Assembly (NCBI GenBank): GCA_965227535.1
Contig: OZ245761.1
Coordinates: forward strand, 1,240,001-1,304,000
Direction of reading: 5' to 3'
Origin: SZUA-430 sp965227535
GTDB lineage: Bacteria > Pseudomonadota > Alphaproteobacteria > Micropepsales > Micropepsaceae
Length of the DNA: 64,000 nucleotides
The position numbers and the translations under genes were made by a program. Each line of letters opens with the position of its first letter. The first letter of the stretch is position 1. Under the pieces are notes generated by a model. That model saw only the letters and a list, made by a program, of their open reading frames with translations. It did no database searches and was not told where the DNA came from. This document shows positions 33,871-43,214 of this stretch, one piece after another.

Positions 33871-35550
33871 TCAAGCGGAACCGTGCCGCAGGAGCCGGCC
33901 CGGCAGCCGTTCGTTGGCGGAAAGCACGTCGACGCCGTTGCTGCGGATCAGCGTGCCGTTGACAACAACCGCCGAAATGCCCGACGCATCCGACACCAGC
34001 CGGTCTTCGCCCGCAGGCAGGTCGTGGACGCGGCGCAACGGGCTTGCGCCCACCGTTTCCGGATCGAAGATCAAGATGTCCGCCGGCAAGCCCAAGGCCA
34101 AACGGCCGCGATCCTTGATGCCGAAGACATCCGCCGGCCGCGACGTCAACATGCGCACCGCCTCCTCCAGCGACAACGCCTTCTTTTCGCGAACCCAACG
34201 GCCGAGCAGATGGGTCGAAAAACAAGCGTCGCAAAGCTGACTGGCATGCGCGCCGGCGTCCGACAATCCCAACACCGTCGACGGGTCGCGCAACAACGTT
34301 GCAACTTCGTCCTCGTCGGCGTTGGCGACGGGAACGCGGAAGCGCGCCTGCAAATCGCTCCCGATCGACAGGTCCAGTGCAAGATTGATCGAATTGCAGG
34401 CGCGTTCGGCCGCCACCTCGCGGATCAACCGCTCTTCGAGTTCGGGTTTGCCCGGGCAATACGAAATGACCGTCTTGTCCCAAGCGTGTTGCAGCGGTCC
34501 GCGAACCGACGCCTGAAACCCCGTCCGGAACGACGCATCGGCGTACAGGCGCAGTTTTTCGGCGTGATCGGCTTTGTTGACCGGAGCAAACACCGGCATG
34601 CTTTGAAAGAGGAACGGCTTGTCGAACCGGAACTCGAAGTTCAGCGGCCGGCAAGTGACTTGCGGAAACACCGCGTGGCCTTGCGCCTGCAGCTGACGCG
34701 AGCGGACCAGTTGCTCCGCGGCCGAACCGACGTTGAGAATGCCGCCGCCGCCGAGCAGCGCCGTCCAACTGACGTGCCGGCCGGACACGCGGTTGAGTTC
34801 CGCGAATTCGTTGAACGACAATTCCTTTCCGACCGTCGCTTGGATCACGCCTTCGCCTGCGTCTCCCAAGGCCGAGGCCAGTTCGCGCATCTCGTCGAAA
34901 TGCGCCAAGCGGCTGGGCACCGGACGCCCCTCGTAGCCGACATGCGTCGCCGACTTCGATGTGGCGAAACCGATGGCGCCTGCCTCCAATCCCTCGCGCA
35001 CGATGTGCTTCATGCGCGCGACTTCTTCCGCCGTCGCCGCCCGTTCGGTCGCCTCTGGACCCATCACGAACAGCCGCAGCGGCGTGTGACCCAATAAGAC
35101 GGCGACGTTGATGACGCAGCCGCGCTTTTCCACCGTGTCGAGATATTCCGGGAACGTCTCGAACGGCCAGTCGAGTCCGAGACCGGTCTCGAGCGCCTTC
35201 ACGCTCATGCCCTCGACGTTTTCGAGCGTGCGCAAGATCAGGCCGCGATGCTCCGGCCGCGTCGGCGCGATGCCGAAGCCGCAATTGCCTATGACAACCG
35301 TCGTCACGCCGTGCCAGGGCGAGATCGAAAGCTTGCGGTCCCAAAGGATTTGCGCGTCGTAGTGCGTATGTATGTCGACGATGCCGGGCGCCACGACTTG
35401 GCCGCGCGCGTCGATGGTGGCCTTCGCCTCGGCGGGCGCGCCGCCCAGCGCCACGATCTTGCCGTCCAAGACCCCGACATTGCCTGCGTAGGCCGCGCCC
35501 CCCATGCCGTCCACGATACGTCCGCCGACGATCTTCAAGTCGTAGCGCAT
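33871..35550 (-). CDS. N-acyl-D-amino-acid deacylase-type amidohydrolase
   Basis: A 559-residue metal-dependent hydrolase of the D-aminoacylase/dihydroorotase-like family. The N-terminal beta-sandwich carries LKIVGGRIVDGMGG, the first metal ligands are H61 and H63 in DIHTHYDAQILWD, and the C-terminal part has DAGAHASQLCDACFSTHLLG and LALGLPADILIFDP. It hydrolyses amide- or cyclic-amide-type bonds; the physiological substrate cannot be named. It sits between the esterase and an amidohydrolase-2 protein. A role in removing a conjugated group from the island's substrate is possible. Confidence 0.83.
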   Translation of the reverse strand: MRYDLKIVGGRIVDGMGGAAYAGNVGVLDGKIVALGGAPAEAKATIDARGQVVAPGIVDIHTHYDAQILWDRKLSISPWHGVTTVVIGNCGFGIAPTRPEHRGLILRTLENVEGMSVKALETGLGLDWPFETFPEYLDTVEKRGCVINVAVLLGHTPLRLFVMGPEATERAATAEEVARMKHIVREGLEAGAIGFATSKSATHVGYEGRPVPSRLAHFDEMRELASALGDAGEGVIQATVGKELSFNEFAELNRVSGRHVSWTALLGGGGILNVGSAAEQLVRSRQLQAQGHAVFPQVTCRPLNFEFRFDKPFLFQSMPVFAPVNKADHAEKLRLYADASFRTGFQASVRGPLQHAWDKTVISYCPGKPELEERLIREVAAERACNSINLALDLSIGSDLQARFRVPVANADEDEVATLLRDPSTVLGLSDAGAHASQLCDACFSTHLLGRWVREKKALSLEEAVRMLTSRPADVFGIKDRGRLALGLPADILIFDPETVGASPLRRVHDLPAGEDRLVSDASGISAVVVNGTLIRSNGVDVLSANERLPGRLLRHGSA

Positions 35551-35607
35551 TGAAATCCATCCTTCCCGGTTGCCGGAGGAGTGCCCGTGAAAGCGTCCCG
35601 CGGCCCG

Positions 35608-36711
35608 TCAGACCGCCAGCTTGTAAAGTTCGGCCACGTTGTCGTGGCAGATCCAGTTCCGCTGCTGTTCGCTGAGATTTTTCGTATGTTCCTCGAGCAT
35701 GGCTTGCGACCACGGCCAGGTCGAATCCGAATGCGGGAAATCGTTCGCCCACATCAAACGCCGGACGTTGCACATGTCCGTCATCCGGAAGGCGACCCAG
35801 TCGTCCTGGAACGTCACGTAGATGTTCTCGCTGAAATATTCGCTCGGCAAGCGCTTCAGCGGCGGCGCTTTCATCCAATAACGATGTCGTTTGTAGGCGT
35901 GGTCCATTCGGTACATGTAGTGCGGCACCCAGCCTGCGTCGGCTTCCACGCATACGAGCTTGAGTTTCGGGAAGCGGTCGAATACGCCGCCGAAGATGAA
36001 GGTGCCCATCACGTCCTGACAGCCGCGAATGATCGTCAGAAACCCGTTGATCCGCGGGCCGCGCACCTGATTGCCCAAGCTGTCCGACTTTCCCGTGAGG
36101 ATATGGAACGATAGCGGCATATCGAGCTCGACGGCCGTCGCCCAGACCTTGTCGTAGACCGGATCGTCGTAGTCCGCCTGAGCCGGATTGCCCGGCATCA
36201 TCACGCCACGGAAGCCCATGTTCTTGGCCTGCCGGATTTCCGCCACGCCATCCTCGGGCGTGCGCATGGACACTTGCGCCAATCCGTAGAGGCGGTCCGG
36301 AGCCTCGCCGCAATATTCCTGGAGCCAGCGGTTGTAGGCTTCGAAACAGGCCTTCTTAAAGTCGAAGTCGGGATGATTGCAGAGCATCATGCCGACGGTG
36401 GGATAGATGAACTCGGCCGCCACGCCGTCCTTGTCCTGATCGGCCAACCGGTACTTCGCGTCCCAACCGCTGCGCCACAAATCCTCGAACGCCACGCCGT
36501 CCGTCGTGATGTCCGCGGGGTTCTTGCCGGCCGCCGCCACCAAACCCATGGGGATCGGCGTGTTGAGACCCTCGATAATGAAGACGTCGCCCACCTTGTC
36601 GAGCCGCTTCATATGCGGCGCGCGATCGCGGAATTTCGGATCGATGTAGTCGACATAGCAATTTGGCGGTTCGGTGATGTGCGAATCCGCGGAGATGGGT
36701 TTCTTCAACAT
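35608..36711 (-). CDS. Amidohydrolase-2 (ACMSD-like TIM-barrel) protein
   Basis: A 367-residue protein of the amidohydrolase-2 family, which includes decarboxylases and hydrolases acting on cyclic acids. It has ISADSHITEPP at the N-terminus (the metal-binding D-x-H variant), GFRGVMMPGNPA, PLSFHILTGKSD (metal His) and the late ANDFPHSDSTWPWSQ with the Asp ligand. Similar proteins are frequent in steroid and terpenoid CoA clusters with unproven roles. Its start is divergent from the hydratase at 36838 across 126 bases that contain the TATACGTGTTA half site. Confidence 0.83.
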   Translation of the reverse strand: MLKKPISADSHITEPPNCYVDYIDPKFRDRAPHMKRLDKVGDVFIIEGLNTPIPMGLVAAAGKNPADITTDGVAFEDLWRSGWDAKYRLADQDKDGVAAEFIYPTVGMMLCNHPDFDFKKACFEAYNRWLQEYCGEAPDRLYGLAQVSMRTPEDGVAEIRQAKNMGFRGVMMPGNPAQADYDDPVYDKVWATAVELDMPLSFHILTGKSDSLGNQVRGPRINGFLTIIRGCQDVMGTFIFGGVFDRFPKLKLVCVEADAGWVPHYMYRMDHAYKRHRYWMKAPPLKRLPSEYFSENIYVTFQDDWVAFRMTDMCNVRRLMWANDFPHSDSTWPWSQAMLEEHTKNLSEQQRNWICHDNVAELYKLAV

Positions 36712-36813
36712 CTATTTCTCCTCCCGTGACGTCGCTCTCGGTGGCGGTCGGACGATTTTCGCTAGTGCCGCGCCCGGAGTCCAGCTAAATTCATATCCGT
36801 GCGACGCATCACA

Positions 36814-36824
36814 TATACGTGTTA
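36814..36824 (+). promoter_or_regulatory. TATACGTGTTA half site in divergent promoter
   Basis: An 11-base match to the right half of the inverted repeat at 28494-28531, preceded by TCACATATAC, which may be a weak opposite half. It lies 13 bases upstream of the hydratase start at 36838 and 100 bases before the divergent amidohydrolase. A position so near the start suggests repression if it is an operator. Confidence 0.4.
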
Positions 36825-36837
36825 CGCAGGGCAAGTC

Positions 36838-37650
36838 ATGAAAACCGAACCCGCTTTGTTGGAAAAAAAGGGGCACATCGCCCTGGTCACGCTCAACCGT
36901 CCCGAGGCCCACAACGCCTTCAGTCCCGAAATGCTGGTCCGGCTCGCGGGCCATTGGGAGGACATCCGCGACGACCCCGAGATACGCGTCGCCGTCGTCA
37001 CCGGGGCCGGCGAAAAGGCATTTTGCTCCGGCGCCGACCTTGGGCAACTCATCCCCCTGTTCAGCGGCGCCCGAAAGCCGCAAGACGAGTGGGACCGCAA
37101 ATTGTTCGAGGATCGCACGATCCTCGCCAAGGGATTGCTGCGCGACTTCGACGTCACCAAGCCCGTCATCGCCGCCATCAACGGCTTCGCTGTCGCCGGA
37201 GGCATGGAACTCGCGCAAGGCACTGACATGCGCATTGCAGCCGACACGGCGAAGCTCGGCGTGCAGGAAGTCAAATGGGCGATTTTTCCAGGTGGCGGCT
37301 CGACCGTCCGTCTGCCGCGACAGATTCCCTACGCCCGCGCCATGGAACTGTTGCTGACCGGCGACCTGATCACCGCCCAGGAGGCCTTCGATCTTGGGTT
37401 CCTCAACCGCGTCGTGCCGCGAGCCCAGGTGTTGGAGGCCGCCTTTGCGTTGGCGGAGAAGATCGCCGCCAACGGCCCCATCGCCGTTCAGGCCATCCGC
37501 AAATCCGCGCGCGAATGTCAGGGCCGCCCGGAAGTCGAAGCACTGGCGATGGAGTCGCGATTCTCCGCGCCGGTATTTAAGACCGAGGACGCCCGCGAAG
37601 GACCGCGCGCCTTCATGGAAAAGCGCAAACCCGTCTACATGGGCCGCTAA
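36838..37650 (+). CDS. Enoyl-CoA hydratase/isomerase family protein
   Basis: A 270-residue crotonase-fold protein starting at the ATG at 36838 (MKTEPALLEKKGHIALVTL). Oxyanion-hole segments are KAFCSGADLGQL and AVAGGMELAQGTDMRIAA, and the later loop has EVKWAIFPGGGSTVRLPRQI. It is followed 30 bases later by an LLM flavoprotein on the same strand. The specific substrate is unknown. Confidence 0.86.
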   Translation: MKTEPALLEKKGHIALVTLNRPEAHNAFSPEMLVRLAGHWEDIRDDPEIRVAVVTGAGEKAFCSGADLGQLIPLFSGARKPQDEWDRKLFEDRTILAKGLLRDFDVTKPVIAAINGFAVAGGMELAQGTDMRIAADTAKLGVQEVKWAIFPGGGSTVRLPRQIPYARAMELLLTGDLITAQEAFDLGFLNRVVPRAQVLEAAFALAEKIAANGPIAVQAIRKSARECQGRPEVEALAMESRFSAPVFKTEDAREGPRAFMEKRKPVYMGR

Positions 37651-37680
37651 GGCCGCGCATCAGCTTCACGAGGCGTTCAA

Positions 37681-38763
37681 ATGCAATTTGGCGTACAAAT
37701 GGTTTTCCAGAACTGGGGAAATCAAACCAACGATTCTCAGGTCTACGACGAGGAAATTCGGCTGGGGCTTTTGGCCGAGGAACTCGGTTTCGACGCGCTG
37801 TGGCCGGTCGAGCATCACTTCGAGGACTATTCCTTCTGTCCCGACAATACGCAGTTCCTCAGCTACATGGCCGCTCGCACCAAGCGCATCAAGCTGGGCA
37901 CCGGCGCGGTGATCATGCCTTGGAACATGCCCGTCCGCATCGCAGAGAAGGTGGCCCTGCTCGATATTCTGAGCGAAGGGCGCATGCTATTCGGCATGGG
38001 GCGCGGCTTGGCGCGCAAAGAATATGCCGGCATGGGCATCGACATGGACGAGTCGCGCGACCGGTTCGACGAATCCGCCGCGATGGTCCTCAAAGCGTTG
38101 GAAACGGGCGCGATCGAGGGCAACGGTCCGTTCTATCCGCAGAAGCGCACCGAAATCCGCCCCCGCCCGACCGGCAAGCCCTTCGGCAACCGAATCTATT
38201 CAGTCGCGATGTCGCCCGACTCGGTCCAGCAATGCGCCAAGCTGGGCGCGCGCATGGTCATTTTCGCGCAGCGCCCGTGGGAGGCGCAGGTCGTCTCGGT
38301 GCAAGAGTACCGCGCCGCCTTCAAACTGCATCACGGCGCCGACGCGCCGCCGATCATGATTTGCGATTTCACCTACTGCGACACCGACCCCGCGCGCGCC
38401 AAGGAACTCGGCGAAAAATACGTGAGCCGCTATCTGGTGAGCGTGCTAGAACATTACGAGCTGATGGACGACCATTTGAAAGGAAAGAAAGGTTACGAAT
38501 CCTACGGGGCCGCCGTCGATTTCCTGCGGGCGATCGGCAAGGAGGGCATGTGCCAGGGTTATCTCGACGTAACGGCCTGGGGCACGCCCGAGCAAATCAT
38601 CGAAAAATTCGAGCGGCGGCGCGACCTGCTGGGGGAGTTCGACATCAACCCCTGCTTTCGCTTCGGCGGCATGCGCTACGAAGAGGCCGAGCGCAGCATG
38701 CGCGCTTTTGCGACCCACGTCATGCCGGCGCTGCGGCGTAAGAACAGCCGCAAGGTGGCTTGA
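37681..38763 (+). CDS. Luciferase-like (LLM) flavin-dependent monooxygenase
   Basis: A 360-residue LLM-family barrel: MQFGVQMVFQNWGNQTNDSQ, FDALWPVEHHFEDYSFCPD, RIKLGTGAVIMPWNMPVRIA and GRMLFGMGRGLARKEYAGMG. The flavin-phosphate region and the C-terminal helices are complete. It is clearly related to the LLM protein at 51608 (same EHHF and MPW/LPWHDPVR elements). It would hydroxylate or oxygenate a hydrophobic intermediate with reduced flavin; a flavin reductase is not visible in the window. Confidence 0.84.
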   Translation: MQFGVQMVFQNWGNQTNDSQVYDEEIRLGLLAEELGFDALWPVEHHFEDYSFCPDNTQFLSYMAARTKRIKLGTGAVIMPWNMPVRIAEKVALLDILSEGRMLFGMGRGLARKEYAGMGIDMDESRDRFDESAAMVLKALETGAIEGNGPFYPQKRTEIRPRPTGKPFGNRIYSVAMSPDSVQQCAKLGARMVIFAQRPWEAQVVSVQEYRAAFKLHHGADAPPIMICDFTYCDTDPARAKELGEKYVSRYLVSVLEHYELMDDHLKGKKGYESYGAAVDFLRAIGKEGMCQGYLDVTAWGTPEQIIEKFERRRDLLGEFDINPCFRFGGMRYEEAERSMRAFATHVMPALRRKNSRKVA

Positions 38764-38769
38764 ACCGGC

Positions 38770-39526
38770 TTAGGCGGCCCGCCGTTCGAGTTCCGCGCGG
38801 CGGCGCGCCTGGAACTCGTTCTCGATCCGCCAAGATTCTTTTTCAGCCTGGCGATAGGTTATGGGCGACCTTATCCCGAGTTGTGCCCGCACACCCTCAA
38901 GCGGCTCTTGCAGCAGCGTCTCCCAATCCGCGGCGGTGAGATTGGCGCACGCTCGTCCGTTGCGGTAGCCCTCCAACGCCGCACGTATAATCGGCAATTG
39001 CGGTGCCTCGCGACGAACCTTTGCGATTCCGACCAGCACGATCGCCCCGATTGCGCGTCTGGGCATAGGAGAAGGCAAGCAAGCACAACTCGCCGAGCCC
39101 GTCGCGCCCATATCCCGTCGTGACATGCCAGAGGTCGTGCATGTCGCGCAGGCGGTTGGCGTAAAGCTCCTCGTCGGCGCTCTCGAACTTGCGGCTTGAG
39201 CCTTCCTTGCTCGCGGCAACCAAGCCATCCGCCGATAAGTTGTGACCGTAGACGAAATCGAGATAGGCGCGCCCGAGACTTCCCTCGGGGCACTTTGCCA
39301 GCCCCGCGCGGTCGCTGAGCACATCCAACAGCCGGCGTTGCTCGCGCAATATCCGCTGTCCGGTTTCGGACTGCTTGAATCGCTCGAAGCCCATTCTCTG
39401 GCTGTCTCCCGTCAAAGCCTGAACGAAGCGGAAAACCTGTGCCGTGTCTTCCTTATCGCGGAGCAGAATCCGCATCGCGCGCCACGCTTCGAACGGCCGG
39501 ATTCGCCGACTTGAACTTTGAGCCAC
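38770..39526 (-). pseudogene. Coq4-like protein with a frameshift
   Basis: The gene starts at a GTG at 39526 behind an excellent GAGGAGG. It encodes an alpha-helical Coq4 family protein with the metal-binding motif HDLWH at 130-134 and LAFSYAQTRNR. At the C-run 39045-39048 (GGGG on the coding strand) the frame is lost. Removing one G gives the normal continuation YAQTRNRAIVLVGIAKVRRE, then a second frame to the stop at 38770 (ELERRAA). The total of 757 bases is 252 codons plus one base, consistent with one inserted G. Coq4 proteins bind lipid/quinone intermediates. A homopolymer sequencing error is possible, in which case this is an intact gene. Confidence 0.72.
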
Positions 39527-39575
39527 GATGTTTCCTCCTCAAAATTTCGCGTCGCCGGATATGCCCGGCCGACCG

Positions 39576-40025
39576 TCAGGTATTCGGCTTCGGATCGATC
39601 ACCAAGACTGTTCCTTGGGCAGCGCAACAGGCGCGGCCCTCATTCGTCACATCGATGCGAACAACGGCAGTCGACTTCGTCATGGCGATCAGCTCGGCCT
39701 CAGCCACAATCATGCCGGACTTCACCGGCGCCAAGAGATTCAGCTTGAACTCGGTGGTCGCTGCCCATTGTCCGGGCTTCATGTGCGGATAGCAGACGCA
39801 GCCCAAAACATGGTCGCACAGCGCCGCCAGAACGCCGCCATGCATGTTCCCGATTGGGGTCAACAAACGGCCGGTCACTTCCATCTCGGCCCTGATCTTG
39901 CCGTGCTCCGCATGAACAATGCGCACGCCGAGGAACTCCGGAAGTCCCTTCATCGAATTGCTGGCATCGATGAAGCGCTGGGCGATCTCCTTGTTGAATT
40001 CGGGCAACTTCGCCGTTATCGCCAT
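39576..40025 (-). CDS. PaaI-type hot-dog thioesterase
   Basis: A 149-residue hot-dog protein with GRLLTPIGNMHGGVLAALCDHVLG, where the Asn, His and Gly pattern is that of the PaaI/YigI-type acyl-CoA thioesterases. AATTEFKLNLLAPVKSGMI is the following strand pair. It could rescue CoA from dead-end thioesters. It lies between the Coq4-like gene and the nitronate monooxygenase-like gene, all on the minus strand with gaps of 49 and 25 bases. Confidence 0.84.
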   Translation of the reverse strand: MAITAKLPEFNKEIAQRFIDASNSMKGLPEFLGVRIVHAEHGKIRAEMEVTGRLLTPIGNMHGGVLAALCDHVLGCVCYPHMKPGQWAATTEFKLNLLAPVKSGMIVAEAELIAMTKSTAVVRIDVTNEGRACCAAQGTVLVIDPKPNT

Positions 40026-40050
40026 GCCACGTTCTCCATTTGGTCAAGAT

Positions 40051-41184
40051 CTACGCGAACGACTTCGCCCGCGCCAGTGCGCCTTCCGCGGATTTGACCA
40101 GATCGGCCATCACTTCGGCGGCGGGGCGGACCTTGTGGATGAGGCCCATGCCTTGACCTGCGAAACCGGGCGCGATGTCCTTTCGCTTCATGGCGGCGGC
40201 CGCAGCCAGCACCGGCATCGCGATCATCGGCTGGAACGGCATCGGCAAGGGCTCCAACCCCGCTTCCATGAAGGCGTCGGTCCATTTGTTGCGAATGATC
40301 CGCGCCGGCTTGCCGGTGACGGTTCGCGACACGACCGTATCGCCGTCGCCAGATTCGACAATCGCGTCCTTTTGAAAATCCTCAATCCCCGCCTCGTCTG
40401 TGGCAAGAAACGCGGTGCCGACCCAAGCGCCTTCCGCGCCGAGCATCATCGCCGCCGCGATCCCGCGCCCGTCCGAAATTCCACCGGCGCCCAAGACCGG
40501 AATCCGGCCGGCCATCGCATCGACCACTTGCGGGATGAGCGCCATCGTGCCGATGGGCGAATTATGCCCGCCCCCGTCATGACCTTGCGCGACGATCATA
40601 TCGATGCCCGAAGTTACCACTTGCAAGGCGTGCTTGACCGCCCCGACGACCGCCATCACCTTGGTGCCGTTGGCGTGCAAGCGATCGATCCAAGGTCCGG
40701 GATTTCCAAGACCGGCCGCATAGACGGCGACCTTTTCCTCGATCACGACTTCCATCTGCGCCTCGAAGAATTCCTTGGAGAACAATGGCGCATTCGATTG
40801 GCGCGATTTATGGGCGTCGTCGCCTTCGGGTTTGCGGGACTTGAGGGGCGGAATCTTTTCCTTCTCCAAGAAATCCCGCGCGAATTTTTGATATTCGGGC
40901 AGCCGCTCCATCGGCGAGGGGCCGCTTTTTTCCAGATACGCCTCCCGGCGGACCGATGCCGGCAACAGCGTGTCGACGCCGAACGGCTTGTCGGTCAGCG
41001 ACCTGGTCTCGCGGATCCAGGCGCGCAATTGATCGGGCGAACACGCGGCCGCGCCGAGCACGCCCAGGCCGCCGGCGTTGGACACGGCTGCGGCCAGGCG
41101 CGGAACGCTTGCCCCACCCATTCCGGCCAGGACGATGGGATATCTGATACCCAGAATCTCGCAAATTCGGCTGCGCAGTGCCAC
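40051..41184 (-). CDS. Nitronate monooxygenase-family (NPD) FMN protein
   Basis: A 377-residue TIM-barrel flavoprotein. I start at the GTG at 41184 because GAGG lies eight bases upstream; an ATG at 41199 lacks a ribosome-binding site. Motifs: LGIRYPIVLAGMGGASVPRL, VIAQGHDGGGHNSP-type loop at IVAQGHDGGGHN with the candidate active-site His, IPVLGAGGISDGRGIAAAMML and GAEGAWVGTAFLATDEA. The family also includes enoyl-reductase-like enzymes, so the name is by family only. In this cluster it might oxidise or reduce a ring intermediate. Confidence 0.82.
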   Translation of the reverse strand: MALRSRICEILGIRYPIVLAGMGGASVPRLAAAVSNAGGLGVLGAAACSPDQLRAWIRETRSLTDKPFGVDTLLPASVRREAYLEKSGPSPMERLPEYQKFARDFLEKEKIPPLKSRKPEGDDAHKSRQSNAPLFSKEFFEAQMEVVIEEKVAVYAAGLGNPGPWIDRLHANGTKVMAVVGAVKHALQVVTSGIDMIVAQGHDGGGHNSPIGTMALIPQVVDAMAGRIPVLGAGGISDGRGIAAAMMLGAEGAWVGTAFLATDEAGIEDFQKDAIVESGDGDTVVSRTVTGKPARIIRNKWTDAFMEAGLEPLPMPFQPMIAMPVLAAAAAMKRKDIAPGFAGQGMGLIHKVRPAAEVMADLVKSAEGALARAKSFA

Positions 41185-41293
41185 GATCCATCCTCGCAAT
41201 TCGCCGCGGGTTCATCCGCCAGGCAAACCATGATCATAAATTAAGCCGCCGATCAATGCCGCGCGTACCGGCGGGGGTGGGGCCGCGCCGGCC

Positions 41294-42100
41294 TTACCGC
41301 TTCCGCCGCGGCGCGCGCGGCGCACTGAGGCCGTCGGCATCCTGCCAACGGACCGTCTTGGACATGACGTCTGGGTGGCGCGACGACAGATACTTGCTGG
41401 ACCGGTCGATGAACCGCGACATTTCGGTGAAGGCGAGCTCTGGGTTCCGGTGCTCGATCGCCTTGAGTACCCGGCTATAGGCCTTCAGCTGATAGTCGCG
41501 TTCGGCGTCCGTGTAGGTGATCCGGATATCCGACGCGCTGGTGATGTTGTGAAGCGACGTGACCATAAAGCCGATCAACGGATTTCCGGAGGCCCATGCG
41601 AGCAAATCGTGAAAGCGGCGGTTCTCTTCCGCGTGTTCGCCCGCGCGTCCGGACAGTGCCTGCAGGTTCGTTAGAGACTGCCTGAGCTTGGCGACGTCTT
41701 CGGGAGTCGCGCGCTCGGCTGCCAGCGAGGCCATGGTGGGGCTGACCGCCTGACGCAATTCAATCAACGAGCGGAAGGTGGTGCCCAAGAATTGCAGCAG
41801 CAGCGCCATCGTGCTGGCAAAGTCTTTCGGGCGCGGTTCTTGGATGACTGGCCCGCCGCCGGGACCCGGCCGCAGGAAAATGACGCCTTGCAACTCGAGG
41901 AATCTGAGTGCTTCGCGCAACGTCGCGCGCGCAACGCCATAGCGCTGCAACATCTCTTGTTCCGCGGGCAGCCTGGTGCCGACCAACGCGCCGCGGCGCT
42001 CGATGTCGTCGACGATTTGCTGCGCCACGCGTAGCGCCCGCTTTCGCGATCCTGTGGGTTCGGTTTTGCCCACTGCCGACGCAACGCTCGAAGTTTTCAT
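41294..42100 (-). CDS. FadR-subfamily GntR transcriptional regulator
   Basis: A 268-residue regulator. The N-terminal winged helix is at about 20-85 (LPAEQEMLQRYGVARATLRE, ALRFLELQGVIFLRPGPGGG). The C-terminal FCD-type helical effector domain has the metal-site pattern ENRRFHDLLAWASGN and later histidines. The C-terminus is unusually basic. It is divergent from the alpha/beta hydrolase at 42269, and the gap contains a 20-bp palindrome. I infer that it binds the ATCCATTATAAT-type sites found at several lipid promoters and is relieved by an acyl-CoA or acid. Confidence 0.88.
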   Translation of the reverse strand: MKTSSVASAVGKTEPTGSRKRALRVAQQIVDDIERRGALVGTRLPAEQEMLQRYGVARATLREALRFLELQGVIFLRPGPGGGPVIQEPRPKDFASTMALLLQFLGTTFRSLIELRQAVSPTMASLAAERATPEDVAKLRQSLTNLQALSGRAGEHAEENRRFHDLLAWASGNPLIGFMVTSLHNITSASDIRITYTDAERDYQLKAYSRVLKAIEHRNPELAFTEMSRFIDRSSKYLSSRHPDVMSKTVRWQDADGLSAPRAPRRKR

Positions 42101-42206
42101 GCTCGCTCCCGCCGCTTCAAATGCCGGTCGATCCAGTGAGTGCGCGACACTTGCGAATTCAATCGACCAATCCGCCGCGCCCCGTCCCTATGGAATTGCC
42201 CGACAC

Positions 42207-42226
42207 ATTGATCCATTATAATCAAT
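42207..42226. promoter_or_regulatory. Palindromic operator candidate between gntR and hydrolase
   Basis: The sequence is ATTGATCCATTATAATCAAT: six-base arms ATTGAT/ATCAAT around CCATTATA. It lies 107 bases upstream of gntR and 43 bases upstream of the hydrolase, where an autoregulatory operator is expected. The core matches the motifs at 18304 and 22121. Confidence 0.6.
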
Positions 42227-42268
42227 CCGAATCCAATTGCACCTTTTTCCAATGGGGAATTCGCGCGT

Positions 42269-43156
42269 ATGCCGGGCAGGAAGCGTATTTCATTCACTGT
42301 CGGCAATGACATCAAGATCGCGGCGGACGCCTTCGGTCCCGAACATGGCCGCCCGGTTATGTTCGCCCATGGCGGCGGTCAGACGCGCCACGCCTGGCAG
42401 GCTTGCGGAAAAGTACTCGGGGCGAATGGTTACCACGCCCTTTGCCTCGACCTGCGCGGGCATGGCGAAAGCGATTGGGCGCCGGATGGCGATTACGCCA
42501 TCGAACGGTTCGCCGAAGACATCCTCTTCATCGCCAGCAAACTCGACGAAGCGCCCGTTTTGGTCGGCGCTTCACTCGGCGGTATCGCGGGCCTCATCGC
42601 GCAAGGCGAGCTGGCGAAGGCCGGGCACCGCGGATTTGCCGGTCTGGTCTTGGTCGACATCACGCCGCGCATGAACATGGAGGGCGTGCAGAAAATTCTC
42701 GGGTTCATGTCTTCGAATCTGGAAACCGGGTTTGCCTCGCTGGAGGAGGCCGCCGACGCCATCGGTCAGTACCTGCCCCATCGTCCGCGACCCAAGAATT
42801 TGAGCGGCCTTGCCAAGAATCTCCGCCTTAAGGACGACGGCCGCTATTATTGGCACTGGGATCCCCGCTTCATCACCAGCACGCAAAGGCCGCAGGGCAG
42901 CCGCGAACCCGAGCGCCTGGAGCACGCTGCGCGCCGGATCGTGGTGCCGACGCTGCTTATTCGCGGCAACAAGAGCGAGCTTGTCGATGCCGAGGCGGTG
43001 CGCCGGTTCGCCGAACTCGTGCCTCATTCGGAGTTCTTCGACGTGATCGATGCGGGCCATATGGTCGCCGGCGACAGCAACAATGTGTTCAACGACGCCG
43101 TCGTCGACTTCCTCACGCGCATGTTTGCACCCGCGCGGGCGACGGTTCGGTCCTAA
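42269..43156 (+). CDS. Alpha/beta hydrolase
   Basis: A 295-residue hydrolase: the oxyanion loop MFAHGGGQTRHAW, the strand LCLDLRGHGESDW, and the nucleophile S102 in LVGASLGGIAG. The late Asp is in LVDAEAVRRF and the catalytic His in DAGHMVAGD. It could open a lactone made by the Baeyer-Villiger-type enzyme at 44922 or act on an ester. A GGGGAA ribosome-binding site precedes the ATG. It is the first gene of the plus-strand set hydrolase, synthetase, monooxygenase. Confidence 0.86.
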   Translation: MPGRKRISFTVGNDIKIAADAFGPEHGRPVMFAHGGGQTRHAWQACGKVLGANGYHALCLDLRGHGESDWAPDGDYAIERFAEDILFIASKLDEAPVLVGASLGGIAGLIAQGELAKAGHRGFAGLVLVDITPRMNMEGVQKILGFMSSNLETGFASLEEAADAIGQYLPHRPRPKNLSGLAKNLRLKDDGRYYWHWDPRFITSTQRPQGSREPERLEHAARRIVVPTLLIRGNKSELVDAEAVRRFAELVPHSEFFDVIDAGHMVAGDSNNVFNDAVVDFLTRMFAPARATVRS

Positions 43157-43214
43157 CCCGCCCGGCGATTCTCATCAACTGGCGCACGCTGTTCGGCCTT
43201 GCCCCCGGCGCCCC

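Noticed and set aside
33863..36313. 816-codon minus-strand open frame
   Set aside because: Runs across the two amidohydrolase genes in a different frame; Arg/Gly-rich with no domain.
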